From Haloarcula marina (lineage in GTDB: Archaea > Halobacteriota > Halobacteria > Halobacteriales > Haloarculaceae): a stretch of 64,000 nt of DNA. Made by a program: the position numbers and the translations under genes. Positions 1 to 7,666 of this stretch are shown in pieces; the stretch's first letter is position 1; each line of letters starts with the position of its first letter. The stretch is taken from assembly GCF_024218775.1 (NCBI RefSeq), contig NZ_CP100404.1:868001-932000 (forward strand). The letters run 5' to 3'. The notes beneath the pieces were generated by a model. That model made no database searches. It saw nothing but the letters and a program-made list of their open reading frames with translations, and was not told where the DNA came from.

Positions 1-386
1 TCGTCGAAGGACGCGTTGCAGACTTCGAGGTGAATCGGTTCGTCCGTCTCCGGCAGGAGGTGCGCGGCGAGACACTTCTCGGGCGCGGCGTGGCCGTTTG
101 CGTTCGCCCGCAGGTACTCGGGGTACTCGTCGGCCCACGCCGCGCGCACCGTCTTGCCCACGCCGTCGACGCCGTGACTCCGCCGGAACTCCTCGGCGCG
201 GTCCGGCGCGTCTTTGAACAGGATGTCCTTGGTGACGTACACGTCGAGTCGCTCGACGGGGTCCAGTCCGAGGGCGATGTCGCCGAACACCCACACCTCC
301 CGGACCGGAACCGGCATCGTCTCGGACTCGACGGTGTCGACGATGTCTTCGACCCGTTCGACGGCCGCCGCGCGGTCCATGCTCAT
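1..386 (-). CDS. Conserved haloarchaeal hypothetical protein (3' part cut off by window)
   Basis: The minus-strand reading frame opens at an ATG at 386 with MSMDRAAAVERVED and stays open to the left edge, so only the N-terminal ~128 residues are present. The protein is acidic, has GC-rich third positions and no signal peptide or membrane segment. It contains a VWVFGDIALGLDPVERLDVY stretch that suggests a Rossmann- or nucleotidyltransferase-like strand, but that is a guess. I believe it belongs to a haloarchaeal DUF family of unknown function (DUF7095-like), recalled rather than searched. No operon partner is visible; the downstream gene runs the other way. Confidence 0.75.
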   Translation of the reverse strand, partial: MSMDRAAAVERVEDIVDTVESETMPVPVREVWVFGDIALGLDPVERLDVYVTKDILFKDAPDRAEEFRRSHGVDGVGKTVRAAWADEYPEYLRANANGHAAPEKCLAAHLLPETDEPIHLEVCNASFD

Positions 387-551
387 CGTCGCTGAGTAGT
401 GGCCGGGTCGGCAAATCGCTGACGCTCCGTCGGGACCGATTCGTCGGCTCCGAATCACACGACTGATGTCCTGCTGGCGGGCGTGGGAAACCCCCGGCCG
501 CGTGCGTCCGGTTCACACGCCCTTTTGTCCCCCGATGACGAAGGCTCGGCC

Positions 552-1250
552 ATGCAGGTCAGGGTGTACGACGACGGCGCGGACCGCGACTGCGTGCTCG
601 TCCTCGGGTGGGGGAACCGCTGTCGCCACGAGAACGTCCAGTGGCTCATCGACCAAATCGCCGAGCGCTATCGGGTCCACGCCGTCGAACTGCCGACGCA
701 CATCACGGACGTGCAACGCGAGTGGGTCGACCCGGTCCGGGAGTACGCGAGCGAGTTAGACGAGTTCGCACTGCTCGCCCACAGCGCCGGGGGCCTGACC
801 ACCGCCCACATCGACTTCGACGGCGTCACTCAGCGCGTCTACCTGAGTCCGTGGTGGGGGAGCGACTTCCCGCTCCCCGATTCGGTGATGGACCTCCTCA
901 CGCGCCTCCCCGTCGAGCGACCGTTCCTCCCGACCGGCGACCTCGAACCCGACGCCATCGGTGACCTCGCCACCGAAGCGCAGTTCGCTGACGGCCCGGA
1001 CGCCGCCTCGCCCGCGTTCCTCCGGACGACGCGGCGCGCTCACGCCACGCTCCCACCGGCCCGCGAGAACGCCGTCGCGTTCTGTACGTTCACCGACAGG
1101 GTGGTCGACCCGCGGGCAATCGGCGAGCGACTGCCCGCCGACCGAATCCGCCTGTACGACGGCGGCCACGAACTGTTCTCCTCCAGTTCGCGGGACCGGC
1201 ACGTCGACACCGTCCTCGCCGCTCTCGACGACGGTCCCACGGCCCTCTGA
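552..1250 (+). CDS. Alpha/beta hydrolase
   Basis: A 232-residue soluble protein with the alpha/beta-hydrolase layout: an early strand and oxyanion region (VLVLGWGN, residues 16-22), the nucleophile elbow AHSAGG with Ser79, a late acidic residue in FCTFTDRVVD, and a catalytic His in YDGGHELF near the C terminus. The open frame extends upstream to 483, but the ATG at 552 (MQVRVYDDG) is chosen because the upstream residues are not haloarchaeal-like and the fold begins right after it. Substrate cannot be told from sequence; esterase, lipase or thioesterase are all possible. It converges with the next gene, with 10 bases between the stops. Confidence 0.85.
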   Translation: MQVRVYDDGADRDCVLVLGWGNRCRHENVQWLIDQIAERYRVHAVELPTHITDVQREWVDPVREYASELDEFALLAHSAGGLTTAHIDFDGVTQRVYLSPWWGSDFPLPDSVMDLLTRLPVERPFLPTGDLEPDAIGDLATEAQFADGPDAASPAFLRTTRRAHATLPPARENAVAFCTFTDRVVDPRAIGERLPADRIRLYDGGHELFSSSSRDRHVDTVLAALDDGPTAL

Positions 1251-1260
1251 ACGGGTCGCG

Positions 1261-1728
1261 TCAGGCCCGCTTCTCGTCGTTCGTACTGACGTGGACCGTC
1301 TTCTCGACCGTCGCGTACGTCGTCCCGGACTCGTCGACCAAATCGACGGCGTACTCCCTGTCGACGGAGTCGCTGTCTTCGAGGGCCGATTCGACGGCGG
1401 CCACCTCCGCGTCGGAGATTTCGAAGGTCGCGTACAGCGTCTCGGTGCCGGGCTTGCGAAACTGAATCGAGGCGGCCTTGTCCCAGACGACGTACGAGTC
1501 GTCGAGTCGGCGCAGCAGCATCATCATGTAGAAGGGGTCGACGGCGCTGTAGAGACTCCCGCCGAAAATTGTGCCGACGACGTTTCTGGTCCGCCAGGAC
1601 AGCGGGAGTGTCACCCGAATCTCCGACCAGTCGTCCTCGATGTGTGTCACGCGGCCGCCGGTCCCGAGGTACGCGGGGTACCAGTTGAACACCACCCGCT
1701 CCAGTCTCGTCCGCAGGGACTCACCCAT
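1261..1728 (-). CDS. DUF4442 / hotdog-fold thioesterase-like protein
   Basis: A 155-residue protein with a single hotdog-like domain. The stretch NVVGTIFGGSLYSAVDPFY (about residues 49-67) has the conserved Gly-Gly turn and central helix of DUF4442/YiiD-C-type hotdog proteins, followed by the antiparallel strands SYVVWDKAASIQF and TYATVEKTVHV. Members are presumed acyl-CoA or acyl-carrier thioesterases, but the family is largely uncharacterised. The ATG at 1728 is the only good start. It stands alone, convergent with the hydrolase gene and divergent from ncsA with about 110 bases between them. Confidence 0.85.
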   Translation of the reverse strand: MGESLRTRLERVVFNWYPAYLGTGGRVTHIEDDWSEIRVTLPLSWRTRNVVGTIFGGSLYSAVDPFYMMMLLRRLDDSYVVWDKAASIQFRKPGTETLYATFEISDAEVAAVESALEDSDSVDREYAVDLVDESGTTYATVEKTVHVSTNDEKRA

Positions 1729-1840
1729 CGTCTACGTGAGGTGACCCGACCGCAAAGACGGTTTCCCTCGCCAAACAACTTCGAAGTGGTTCACAACCGA
1801 GACGAAACGCTCACCACTCCTCGCACGAATCGTCGACACG

Positions 1841-2836
1841 ATGGAGTGTGACAAGTGCGGCGACCATGCGGTGTTGCACGCGGCCTACTCCGGCCTCTAC
1901 CTCTGTGAACACCACCTCTGCCGGACGGTCGAGAAGCGGTTGCGCCGCCGGGTTCGCGAGGACGGCCTCGTGCCCGACGACGCCACGCCGGAGGACCCGG
2001 ACACGTGGGTCATCGGCCTCTCGGGCGGGAAAGACAGCGTCGTCCTCACGTCGATTCTCCACGACATCTTCGAGCGGGACCCTCGTATCGAACTCGTCGC
2101 CCTCTCGATTCACGAGGGCATCGAGGGCTATCGGGACAAGAGCCTCGACGCCTGCCGGGAACTGACCGAGGAGTTGGGAATCCGTCACGAGACGGTCTCG
2201 TACGCCGAGGAGTTCGGCGTCCAGATGGACGACGTGGTCGAGAAAGACCCCGAGGGGATGGCCGCCTGCGCGTACTGTGGGGTGTTCCGCCGTGACCTCC
2301 TCTCCCGGTACGCCGAGGAACTCGACGCCGACAAACTGCTGACCGGCCACAACTTAGACGACGAGGCCGAGACGGCGCTGATGAACTTCCTCGAAGGCGA
2401 CGTTGACCAGATGGCCCAGCACTTCGACGCCTCGCTCGGCCCGTTCGAGTCCTCGTCCGATGCCCCGACAGAGCGCACGCGGGAGAAGCAGGACCACCAC
2501 ATCCCGCGGGCGAAACCCCTTCGCGACGTGCCCGAGAAGGAAATCGCGCTGTACGCTCGCTTCCAGGACCTTCCGGCGCACATCACCGAATGCCCCCACG
2601 CCGACGAGGCGTATCGGGGCGAGATTCAGCAACTCATGCTCGGCTTGGAGGAGAACCACCCGGGAACTCGACACTCGATTATGGCGGGCTACGAGAAACT
2701 CGCGGCGCTCGCGGCCGAGGCCTACGGCGGCGAGGACGCCGACGTTGACTTCGGGGAGTGCGAGAACTGTGGCGCGCCGACCGCCCGCGAGCGGTGCCGG
2801 AAGTGCAACCTACTGGACGCGCTCGAAGCGGTCTAA
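1841..2836 (+). CDS. ncsA: tRNA 2-thiouridine synthase, NcsA/TtuA family
   Basis: A 331-residue PP-loop ATPase of the TIGR00269/Ncs6 family that adenylates U34 of Lys, Glu and Gln tRNAs before sulfur transfer from a ubiquitin-like carrier (a SAMP in haloarchaea). Seen in the sequence: an N-terminal zinc finger (CDKCG at 3-7 and LCEHHLC at 21-27), the PP-loop SGGKDS at 61-66, the catalytic-site pair CAYC at 143-146, and a C-terminal four-cysteine zinc finger (CENC...CRKC). Full length for the family. Nothing else for tRNA thiolation is adjacent. The reaction is assigned from family knowledge; the motifs are intact, so activity is expected. Confidence 0.93.
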   Translation: MECDKCGDHAVLHAAYSGLYLCEHHLCRTVEKRLRRRVREDGLVPDDATPEDPDTWVIGLSGGKDSVVLTSILHDIFERDPRIELVALSIHEGIEGYRDKSLDACRELTEELGIRHETVSYAEEFGVQMDDVVEKDPEGMAACAYCGVFRRDLLSRYAEELDADKLLTGHNLDDEAETALMNFLEGDVDQMAQHFDASLGPFESSSDAPTERTREKQDHHIPRAKPLRDVPEKEIALYARFQDLPAHITECPHADEAYRGEIQQLMLGLEENHPGTRHSIMAGYEKLAALAAEAYGGEDADVDFGECENCGAPTARERCRKCNLLDALEAV

Positions 2837-2985
2837 CCGAGTCGTGACCGGGCGGTAAGACACACTTATTCGCGGTAATTTGTGTCCGATTCGTGTCTCA
2901 CTGGTGTCCGAGCGGGGACGATTACTGGTCGAAGTCTGGAAATCGTTCATGTTGCCCCGCGCCTCCGTCTCGACTGGTGAACCCG

Positions 2986-3711
2986 ATGACACCAGACCGA
3001 CGCGACGTGCTGCGAGGTATCGCTGCTGCGGGAACCGCTTCTGTGCTCGGAGTCGGTACTGCGAGCGCTCACGACGACGACGACGAGGACGCCCTCGTTC
3101 GAGTCGTCCACGCGTCGCCCGACGCGCCGAACGTGGACGTGTACGTCGACGGCCAGCGAGTGCTGTCTGACGTGGGATTCGGGACCATCTCAGACTATCT
3201 CGCCGTCGCCCCCGACGAGTACGAGGTGACGATTACCGCGGCCGGTGACGACGACGCCGTCGTCTTCGAGGCCGACGTCGAGTTCGACGAAGACGACGAG
3301 TACACCATCGTCGCGACGGGTGAACTCGCCGAAGACGAGTTCGAAGTGCTCATCTTCGAGGACGACCGGAGCGTCCGCCGGAACCGCGCCCGCGTCCGTG
3401 TCATCCACGCGTCGCCCGACGCGCCGAACGTCGACGTGACGGTCGGCGACGGCGACATCGTCCTTGTGGAGGACCTCGAATTCGGCGAGGAGAGCGATTA
3501 CCTGACCGTCCGACCCGGCGAGTACGAAATCGAGGTCCGACCGGCGAGTTCCGAGAACAACAATCCCTTCGACGCGGAGTTCGACCTTCGCCTCCGCGCG
3601 GGACGGACCTACACCGTCGTCGCCACCGGCTTTTTCGCCCCCGACGACGCGGCCGAATACGAGGTGTTCGACCTCTTCGCCGCCGTCGACATCCGCGCCG
3701 ACGGCCACTAG
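2986..3711 (+). CDS. Tat-exported protein with two DUF4397 domains
   Basis: A 241-residue exported protein. The start at 2986 gives a clean Tat signal (RR at residues 5-6, hydrophobic stretch, cleavage likely after TASA near residue 28); the open frame continues upstream to 2893 but those residues do not fit a signal. Two tandem DUF4397 repeats follow, each with VRVxHASPDAPNVDV (about residues 38-52 and 132-146) and an SDYLxVxPxEYE element. DUF4397 is a beta-sandwich often found on cell-surface proteins; function unknown. Extremely acidic, no lipobox or C-terminal anchor is seen, so it is probably secreted. Monocistronic. Confidence 0.88.
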   Translation: MTPDRRDVLRGIAAAGTASVLGVGTASAHDDDDEDALVRVVHASPDAPNVDVYVDGQRVLSDVGFGTISDYLAVAPDEYEVTITAAGDDDAVVFEADVEFDEDDEYTIVATGELAEDEFEVLIFEDDRSVRRNRARVRVIHASPDAPNVDVTVGDGDIVLVEDLEFGEESDYLTVRPGEYEIEVRPASSENNNPFDAEFDLRLRAGRTYTVVATGFFAPDDAAEYEVFDLFAAVDIRADGH

Positions 3712-3771
3712 CCGGGCTTACCCCCGGATACGGAACGAATACTAAGGCGGTCTGCCACCGTATCCGGGACG

Positions 3772-4050
3772 ATGGAGACTGTCCTGTGGCAGGTCCTCGC
3801 CGGGACCGAGGGCGGCCCCAACAGAATCCGCATCCTGCGGACGCTCGAGGACCGACCACGCAACCGCCACCGCCTCGCCGAGGCGCTGTCGCTCAACTAC
3901 AAGACGGTCGAACACCACCTCGACGTCCTCCAAGAACGCGGCCTCGTCGAACGAACGGGCCCCGACTACGGGGCAGTGTACTCGCTGACCGAGGCGGCAA
4001 GCGACAACTGGCCCACTATCGACGAGATAGCCGAGACGGTCGAGGGCTGA
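3772..4050 (+). CDS. Winged helix-turn-helix DNA-binding protein (ArsR-like)
   Basis: A 92-residue single-domain protein. Residues 17-75 form a winged helix: NRIRILRTLEDRPRNRHRLAEALSLNYKTVEHHLDVLQERGLVER with the recognition helix at LNYKTVEHHLDVL, then a wing ending in GAVYSLT. This is the common haloarchaeal ArsR/MarR-type small regulator. No metal-binding cysteines are present, so it is not a classic metal sensor. It lies tail-to-tail with ftsZ2 and 60 bases downstream of the DUF4397 gene, so it probably has its own promoter. Target unknown. Confidence 0.85.
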   Translation: METVLWQVLAGTEGGPNRIRILRTLEDRPRNRHRLAEALSLNYKTVEHHLDVLQERGLVERTGPDYGAVYSLTEAASDNWPTIDEIAETVEG

Positions 4051-4080
4051 CGATGCAATCGCTGGGCGGTGGAAACGACG

Positions 4081-4086
4081 AAAAAA
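4081..4086 (-). terminator. Probable T-run terminator of the cdrS-ftsZ2 operon
   Basis: Read on the minus strand, a run of six T residues lies about 30 bases beyond the ftsZ2 stop codon. Oligo-T runs act as intrinsic terminators in archaea. No stem-loop is needed or clearly visible. Confidence 0.45.
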
Positions 4087-4115
4087 CGAGAACGAAACGA
4101 AACCGAGGTCGCGAG

Positions 4116-5342
4116 TTACTCGTTGGTCCGGATGACGTCGAGGCCGTTGTTCTTCTCGTGCTGGTCGCGGCCGCCGTCGGTCTCGCCGTAGCCGCTGTGA
4201 CCGCCGGGACTGCCGCTCGCACCCGCATTGTCGAGTGTGTCGACGTTGTCCGACGCGTCGAAGGAGGTGTCGTCGCCGACCTCCTGAATGGCCTCCCGGG
4301 ACTTGTTGGCCTGCTTCTGGGTGGTCGGGCCGAGCACTTGCGCGGACTGGACGCCGGTCATGATGGCCATGACGCGGACCTTGCCCTTGTACTCCTCCTG
4401 AATCCGGGCGCCCCAGATGACGTTCGCCGAGGCTTCGAGGCGCTCGGTGATGTTCTGGGCGATACCCTCGGCCTCCTTCAGCGTGAGGTCGGGGCCGCCG
4501 GTGATGTGGACCAGTCCGCCGCTGGCACCGCGGTAGTCCACGTCCAGCAGTGGGTGGTTCATCGCGTCCTTGACCACCTCTTGGGTCTTGTTCTTGTCCT
4601 GGGTCTCGCCGACGAGCATCACCGCGACGCCGCCCTGATTCATGATGGAAGTCATGTCGGCGTAGTCGAGGTTGATGAGGCTCGGCTGGGTGATGGTCTC
4701 GGAGATGCCCTTGACCGTCTCGGCGATGATCTGGTCCATGACCGAGAAGGCCTTGCCGATGGGCAGGTTCGGGACGTAGTCGAGCAGGCGGTTGTTGTCG
4801 AGGACGATGATGGAGTCGGCTTCGTTGCGAAGCTTCTCCAGCCCTTCCTCGGCTTTCACCGTGCGGGCGCGCTCGACGTTGAACGGCGTCGACACCATGC
4901 CGACGACGATTGCGCCCTGCTCTTTCGCGATTTTCGAGACCACGGGGGCCGCGCCGGTGCCGGTCCCGCCACCCATCCCGGCGGTGACGAACACGAGGTC
5001 GGCGTCGCCGAGTACCTCCTTGATGGTCCCTTGTGCCATCTCGGTCGCGCGCTCGCCCATCGAGGGGTCGCCGCCCGCGCCGAGACCGTTGGTGAGGGAC
5101 TTGCCGACCAGAATCTTCGTGTCGGCTTCTATCATCTTCAGGTGCTGTTTGTCCGTGTTGATGGCCACGGTGTCGGCACCCTCGACGCCGATGTTGTAGA
5201 GGCGGTTGACCGTGTTGTTCCCGGCCCCGCCGCATCCGACGATGACGATGCGGGGGTCACCGAATCCGTCGACGTCGTCGTCGGACAGTTTCTGCTTCTC
5301 TTGCTCGTCGCGCTGAAGCGCTTCGTTGACGATGTCCTGCAT
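4116..5342 (-). CDS. ftsZ2: Cell division protein FtsZ, FtsZ2 paralogue
   Basis: A 408-residue tubulin-family GTPase that polymerises into the mid-cell ring; haloarchaeal FtsZ2 is thought to drive ring constriction while FtsZ1 scaffolds. Motifs seen: the first nucleotide loop [14 protein letters not shown], the tubulin signature [10 protein letters not shown], the NxDxAD synergy region (INLDYADM), and a long glycine/asparagine-rich acidic C-terminal tail. The sequence and the adjacent cdrS identify the FtsZ2 type. The frame opens at 5360, but the ATG at 5342 (MQDIV) matches the known N terminus and lies two bases past the cdrS stop, so translation is probably coupled. Confidence 0.96.
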   Translation of the reverse strand: MQDIVNEALQRDEQEKQKLSDDDVDGFGDPRIVIVGCGGAGNNTVNRLYNIGVEGADTVAINTDKQHLKMIEADTKILVGKSLTNGLGAGGDPSMGERATEMAQGTIKEVLGDADLVFVTAGMGGGTGTGAAPVVSKIAKEQGAIVVGMVSTPFNVERARTVKAEEGLEKLRNEADSIIVLDNNRLLDYVPNLPIGKAFSVMDQIIAETVKGISETITQPSLINLDYADMTSIMNQGGVAVMLVGETQDKNKTQEVVKDAMNHPLLDVDYRGASGGLVHITGGPDLTLKEAEGIAQNITERLEASANVIWGARIQEEYKGKVRVMAIMTGVQSAQVLGPTTQKQANKSREAIQEVGDDTSFDASDNVDTLDNAGASGSPGGHSGYGETDGGRDQHEKNNGLDVIRTNE

Positions 5343-5344
5343 CG

Positions 5345-5527
5345 TTACGCCCTCGCCCACGTGCGCTTTCGCTTCTCGGACGACCGCTCGGAGCCGTCCT
5401 GTTCTGCGAGCATCTCGCGGACGGCCGACCGGATTGCTTCACTCCGGTTGGGGTATTCCCCCGTTTCGACCATCTGTTCGACCTCTTCTATCTGCTGTTT
5501 CGGAATCCGTAGCGTCACACGCTCCAT
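5345..5527 (-). CDS. cdrS: Ribbon-helix-helix cell division regulator CdrS
   Basis: A 60-residue ribbon-helix-helix (CopG/MetJ-like) protein. The N-terminal strand [11 protein letters not shown] and helix pair [11 protein letters not shown]...[14 protein letters not shown] are typical. In Halobacterium and Haloferax, CdrS is encoded directly upstream of ftsZ2 in one transcript and controls division genes and the arrest of division; the gene order here is the same, which is the main support for the name. The last third ([18 protein letters not shown]) is basic and likely flexible. It is expected to be transcribed from a promoter about 160 bases upstream that carries a palindromic site. Confidence 0.92.
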   Translation of the reverse strand: MERVTLRIPKQQIEEVEQMVETGEYPNRSEAIRSAVREMLAEQDGSERSSEKRKRTWARA

Positions 5528-5643
5528 ATTTTATCTTCCCCTTTGGGTAAGACGGCCTGAACGGGTCGTGTTTGCGACCCGCCCAACCGTTTACACAGCG
5601 AAACCGCCGGACAGCGGATACATACCGCCGGGACGAACGCTGT

Positions 5644-5661
5644 GTAAGACGACCGTCTTAC
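5644..5661. promoter_or_regulatory. Perfect palindrome at the predicted cdrS-ftsZ2 transcription start (candidate operator)
   Basis: Two 8-base arms, GTAAGACG (5644-5651) and CGTCTTAC (5654-5661), are separated by two bases. A further GTAAGACG half-site sits at 5547-5554, just before the cdrS start, and a 7-base match (GTCTTAC) at 5984-5990 inside cdrL. Ribbon-helix-helix proteins bind short inverted or tandem repeats, so this is a candidate CdrL or CdrS site. This is inference from position and symmetry. Confidence 0.55.
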
Positions 5662-5684
5662 GCAAGATGTACCACAGACTGGGG

Positions 5685-5694
5685 GATATTAAAA
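5685..5694 (-). promoter_or_regulatory. Candidate TATA box of the cdrS-ftsZ2 operon
   Basis: On the minus strand the segment reads TTTTAATATC in an otherwise GC-rich intergenic region. About 25 bases downstream falls at about 5660, placing the transcription start at the edge of the palindrome and giving a leader of about 130 bases before cdrS. Confidence 0.5.
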
Positions 5695-5742
5695 CTATCG
5701 CAGAGTGTATGACAATCTCGCGTTTACCTCGGTAAGGGCACG

Positions 5743-6372
5743 CTACCGCTCGTTTGCGCCACTTCTGGATTGGTCGAGCACGTCTGCCGCCGGGGTCCGA
5801 CGCCCACATCCCGGGCAGAATCCCCAGTCAGACCGGAGCTCGTCGCCGCAGTCACAGAAGATTCTTCGGGACGCTTTCTCGCCGCAATTCGGGCAGTAAA
5901 CGTGCCCTGAGGACAGGTTTTCACCACATTGGGCGCACGATTGTTCCGCCCGTTTACCGGCGTTTTCACGCCCGTTCGCCGGTGTCTTACGCCCCTCTGA
6001 AGCGTGTGATACGCTTGTCGTCCCATCGTTAGACACGTCGTCGGACGCCCGCGCATCGACTGCTTCATCCGGCGATACAGCCGCTGAATCGCCGTTCAAG
6101 TTGATGTTTACGTTAACGTCTTTCGGCTCGCGGGACGGTGACGGGCCGTCCATCCGGTCGGCGATAATCGCGTCGACGCGTTCCGCGATGAGTTCGTCGA
6201 CGCTCTCGATGTCGGCGGTCGGTTCGGACGACTCCGAACGCGACGGCGACGCGTCGTCCGCGCCGTCGAGGTAGGTCCGGAGCGCCTCGCGCATGACTTC
6301 GCTCTTCGAGGCGTCGAACGCTTCGAGACGCTCGATGAGGTCGTCGTCTGCGCGGAAGGTGATCTTACTCAT
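5743..6372 (-). CDS. cdrL: Ribbon-helix-helix regulator with C-terminal zinc ribbons, CdrL
   Basis: A 209-residue protein with an N-terminal ribbon-helix-helix domain (MSKITFRADDDLIERLEAF...SEVMREALRTYL), a long acidic Ser/Asp-rich linker, a coil-like segment (VDELIAERVDAIIADRM), and two C-terminal zinc ribbons (CAQCG...CPNCG and CDCGDE...CPGCG). This architecture and its place upstream of cdrS-ftsZ2 match CdrL, described as the long regulator that controls the cdrS promoter. An ATG at 6384 is in frame, but the A/T box at 6401-6410 puts the transcription start near 6378, favouring the ATG at 6372, which gives the usual MSKITF start. Confidence 0.9.
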   Translation of the reverse strand: MSKITFRADDDLIERLEAFDASKSEVMREALRTYLDGADDASPSRSESSEPTADIESVDELIAERVDAIIADRMDGPSPSREPKDVNVNINLNGDSAAVSPDEAVDARASDDVSNDGTTSVSHASEGRKTPANGRENAGKRAEQSCAQCGENLSSGHVYCPNCGEKASRRIFCDCGDELRSDWGFCPGCGRRTPAADVLDQSRSGANER

Positions 6373-6706
6373 CCGACTCGTCATACAGGTTGTCTCCCGG
6401 GTATTTCAATCTTCCCGCCGCGTCTGACGAGCGTCTGTCGCCCCTCAACGAACCGTCACGCTCGTCGACCGCGAGTTCACGTCGGCTTACTCCGCGTCGC
6501 GGCTATCTCTCTCGACGATTCGCCGAAGCGGCCCCACCGCGGGCAGCCGCGTGCGCACGCGATGTCCGCCAAACTGGGCGTCGTCGAGCGGCCGATGCAT
6601 CCACGGGGTCGGTGCGTCGGCTGTCGCCGACGCATGTCACCGGCCACCGAACCTCTCTCGAATAACAATCCTTAAGTCCGGAAGGCGGGCTACTTTCGGG
6701 TGCAGA
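6373..6706. other. Divergent intergenic region between cdrL and tRNA-Tyr
   Basis: No credible gene. It holds an A/T box for cdrL (minus strand, 6401-6410, GTATTTCAAT on the plus strand) and a CTTAA element at 6671-6675 about 32 bases before tRNA-Tyr. The middle is GC-rich sequence without obvious structure. Confidence 0.6.
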
Positions 6707-6780
6707 CCGCCCTTAGCTCAGACTGGTAGAGCAGTCGACTGTAGATCGACTTGTCCCCCGTTCAAATCGGGGAGGGCGGA
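6707..6780 (+). tRNA. tRNA-Tyr (anticodon GTA)
   Basis: The 74 bases fold as a cloverleaf. The acceptor stem CCGCCCT (6707-6713) pairs with AGGGCGG (6773-6779), with discriminator A6780; the D-arm contains AGCTC/GAGC; the anticodon stem GTCGA/TCGAC encloses the loop CTGTAGA, giving anticodon GTA; and the T-arm has the loop TTCAAAT. The acceptor starting with C1 paired to G72 is typical of archaeal tRNA-Tyr. There is no intron and the 3' CCA is not encoded. A decayed copy of its 3' end lies downstream at 6881-6902. Confidence 0.97.
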
Positions 6781-7384
6781 CTTCTCCTTCAAACGACTGT
6801 GAGCAGTGGAACGTCCAATTGAGCCGATTTGAACACGAGAGTCGCAGCGGCCGAGTCACGCGAGGCTGACCGTCTCTCACCTGTTCACATCGGGGAGGAC
6901 GGGCTCGATTTTCAGCCGAACTGCTGACCGTCGACCGCCCGGCGTCCGCTCGTGGCCGAGACGGGCGGGGAATCTCTTCCGGGTCGGTCGCGCCGCGTTT
7001 GGGGTCAGACGGGTCGTCGACGTTGGGGGAGGAACGGTTCGGGTTCGGGCAGTGAAAGCGGACACCGTCAGCATCGTCGCGAGCGGCGCACCGGTCCTCG
7101 GTCGAATATCGTCGCCAGATGGACCCGAACCCGAGTCAATCGGTCGGGCGAATCGCCCGTGAGAGCGGCGTCCCAACGCGGTCGAAAACCGTCTGCAACT
7201 CTGTCAGGACTGTTCGGACCGTGCGTGTCGTGCGGGCGACCGTTCGAGGAGGGAAAGAGTCCGTTTCCGCGCGGGTCGTCGGGAGGTCGCTATCGGGAAA
7301 ACCGCACGACGGCGGCGTCTAAAATGACGTGAACTATCAGCGCTCTTTTTGACAGTGTGGGTCGAAAGACGGACGTGGTCGTCG
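6781..7384. other. 600-base gene-poor stretch downstream of tRNA-Tyr
   Basis: No frame here has convincing haloarchaeal protein composition: the longest are Arg/Ser-rich and basic. It contains the decayed copy of the tRNA-Tyr 3' end and a T-rich stretch near 7346-7352. The context suggests a scar of former insertion beside the tRNA. Confidence 0.5.
6881..6902 (+). repeat. Decayed copy of the tRNA-Tyr 3' end (possible old attachment-site scar)
   Basis: This stretch matches the T-arm and 3' acceptor strand of tRNA-Tyr (6758-6779) at 19 of 22 positions, in the same orientation and 123 bases downstream. Integrating elements that target tRNA 3' ends leave such direct repeats. No integrase is present between the copies. 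Confidence 0.5.
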
Positions 7385-7543
7385 ATGGGAGTATTTGACA
7401 AAGCACGCCGCGTTTCCCATCTCGGGGAGCAAGAAAGACGCCCATACATATGTCTGGTATGTGAAGCGTCACTCGAAGTCCAGCACCACTCCTGCCCGAC
7501 CTGCGGAGGATACGACATCCGCCGGGCGAAGTGGGTCGAATAG
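7385..7543 (+). CDS. Small zinc-ribbon protein
   Basis: A 52-residue protein with one treble-clef or zinc-ribbon motif: CLVC, a 9-residue spacer, then CPTCG. Haloarchaea encode many such mini-proteins of unknown role; some affect motility or biofilm formation in Haloferax. The frame is open from 7349, but the ATG at 7385 (MGVFDKARR) gives the usual short N terminus. It stands alone upstream of the aldo/keto reductase gene. Confidence 0.75.
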   Translation: MGVFDKARRVSHLGEQERRPYICLVCEASLEVQHHSCPTCGGYDIRRAKWVE

Positions 7544-7666
7544 CCGTCGGCGCCCACACGGCACGTCCCTGCCAAGGCTATCGGGCTTACGCCCCTTTTT
7601 GATGCACTCCTCGCGTAGCGTGCCGTGGTCCATACGCACAAGTGTGGTCGACTATTACGGCGGGGT

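Noticed and set aside
3786-5735. Long plus-strand frame of 649 codons opposite ftsZ2.
   Set aside because: Antisense shadow of ftsZ2, whose minus-strand protein is beyond doubt.
6952-7332. Plus-strand frame of 126 codons downstream of tRNA-Tyr.
   Set aside because: Arg/Gly/Ser-rich, strongly basic, no start context; a chance frame in GC-rich DNA.
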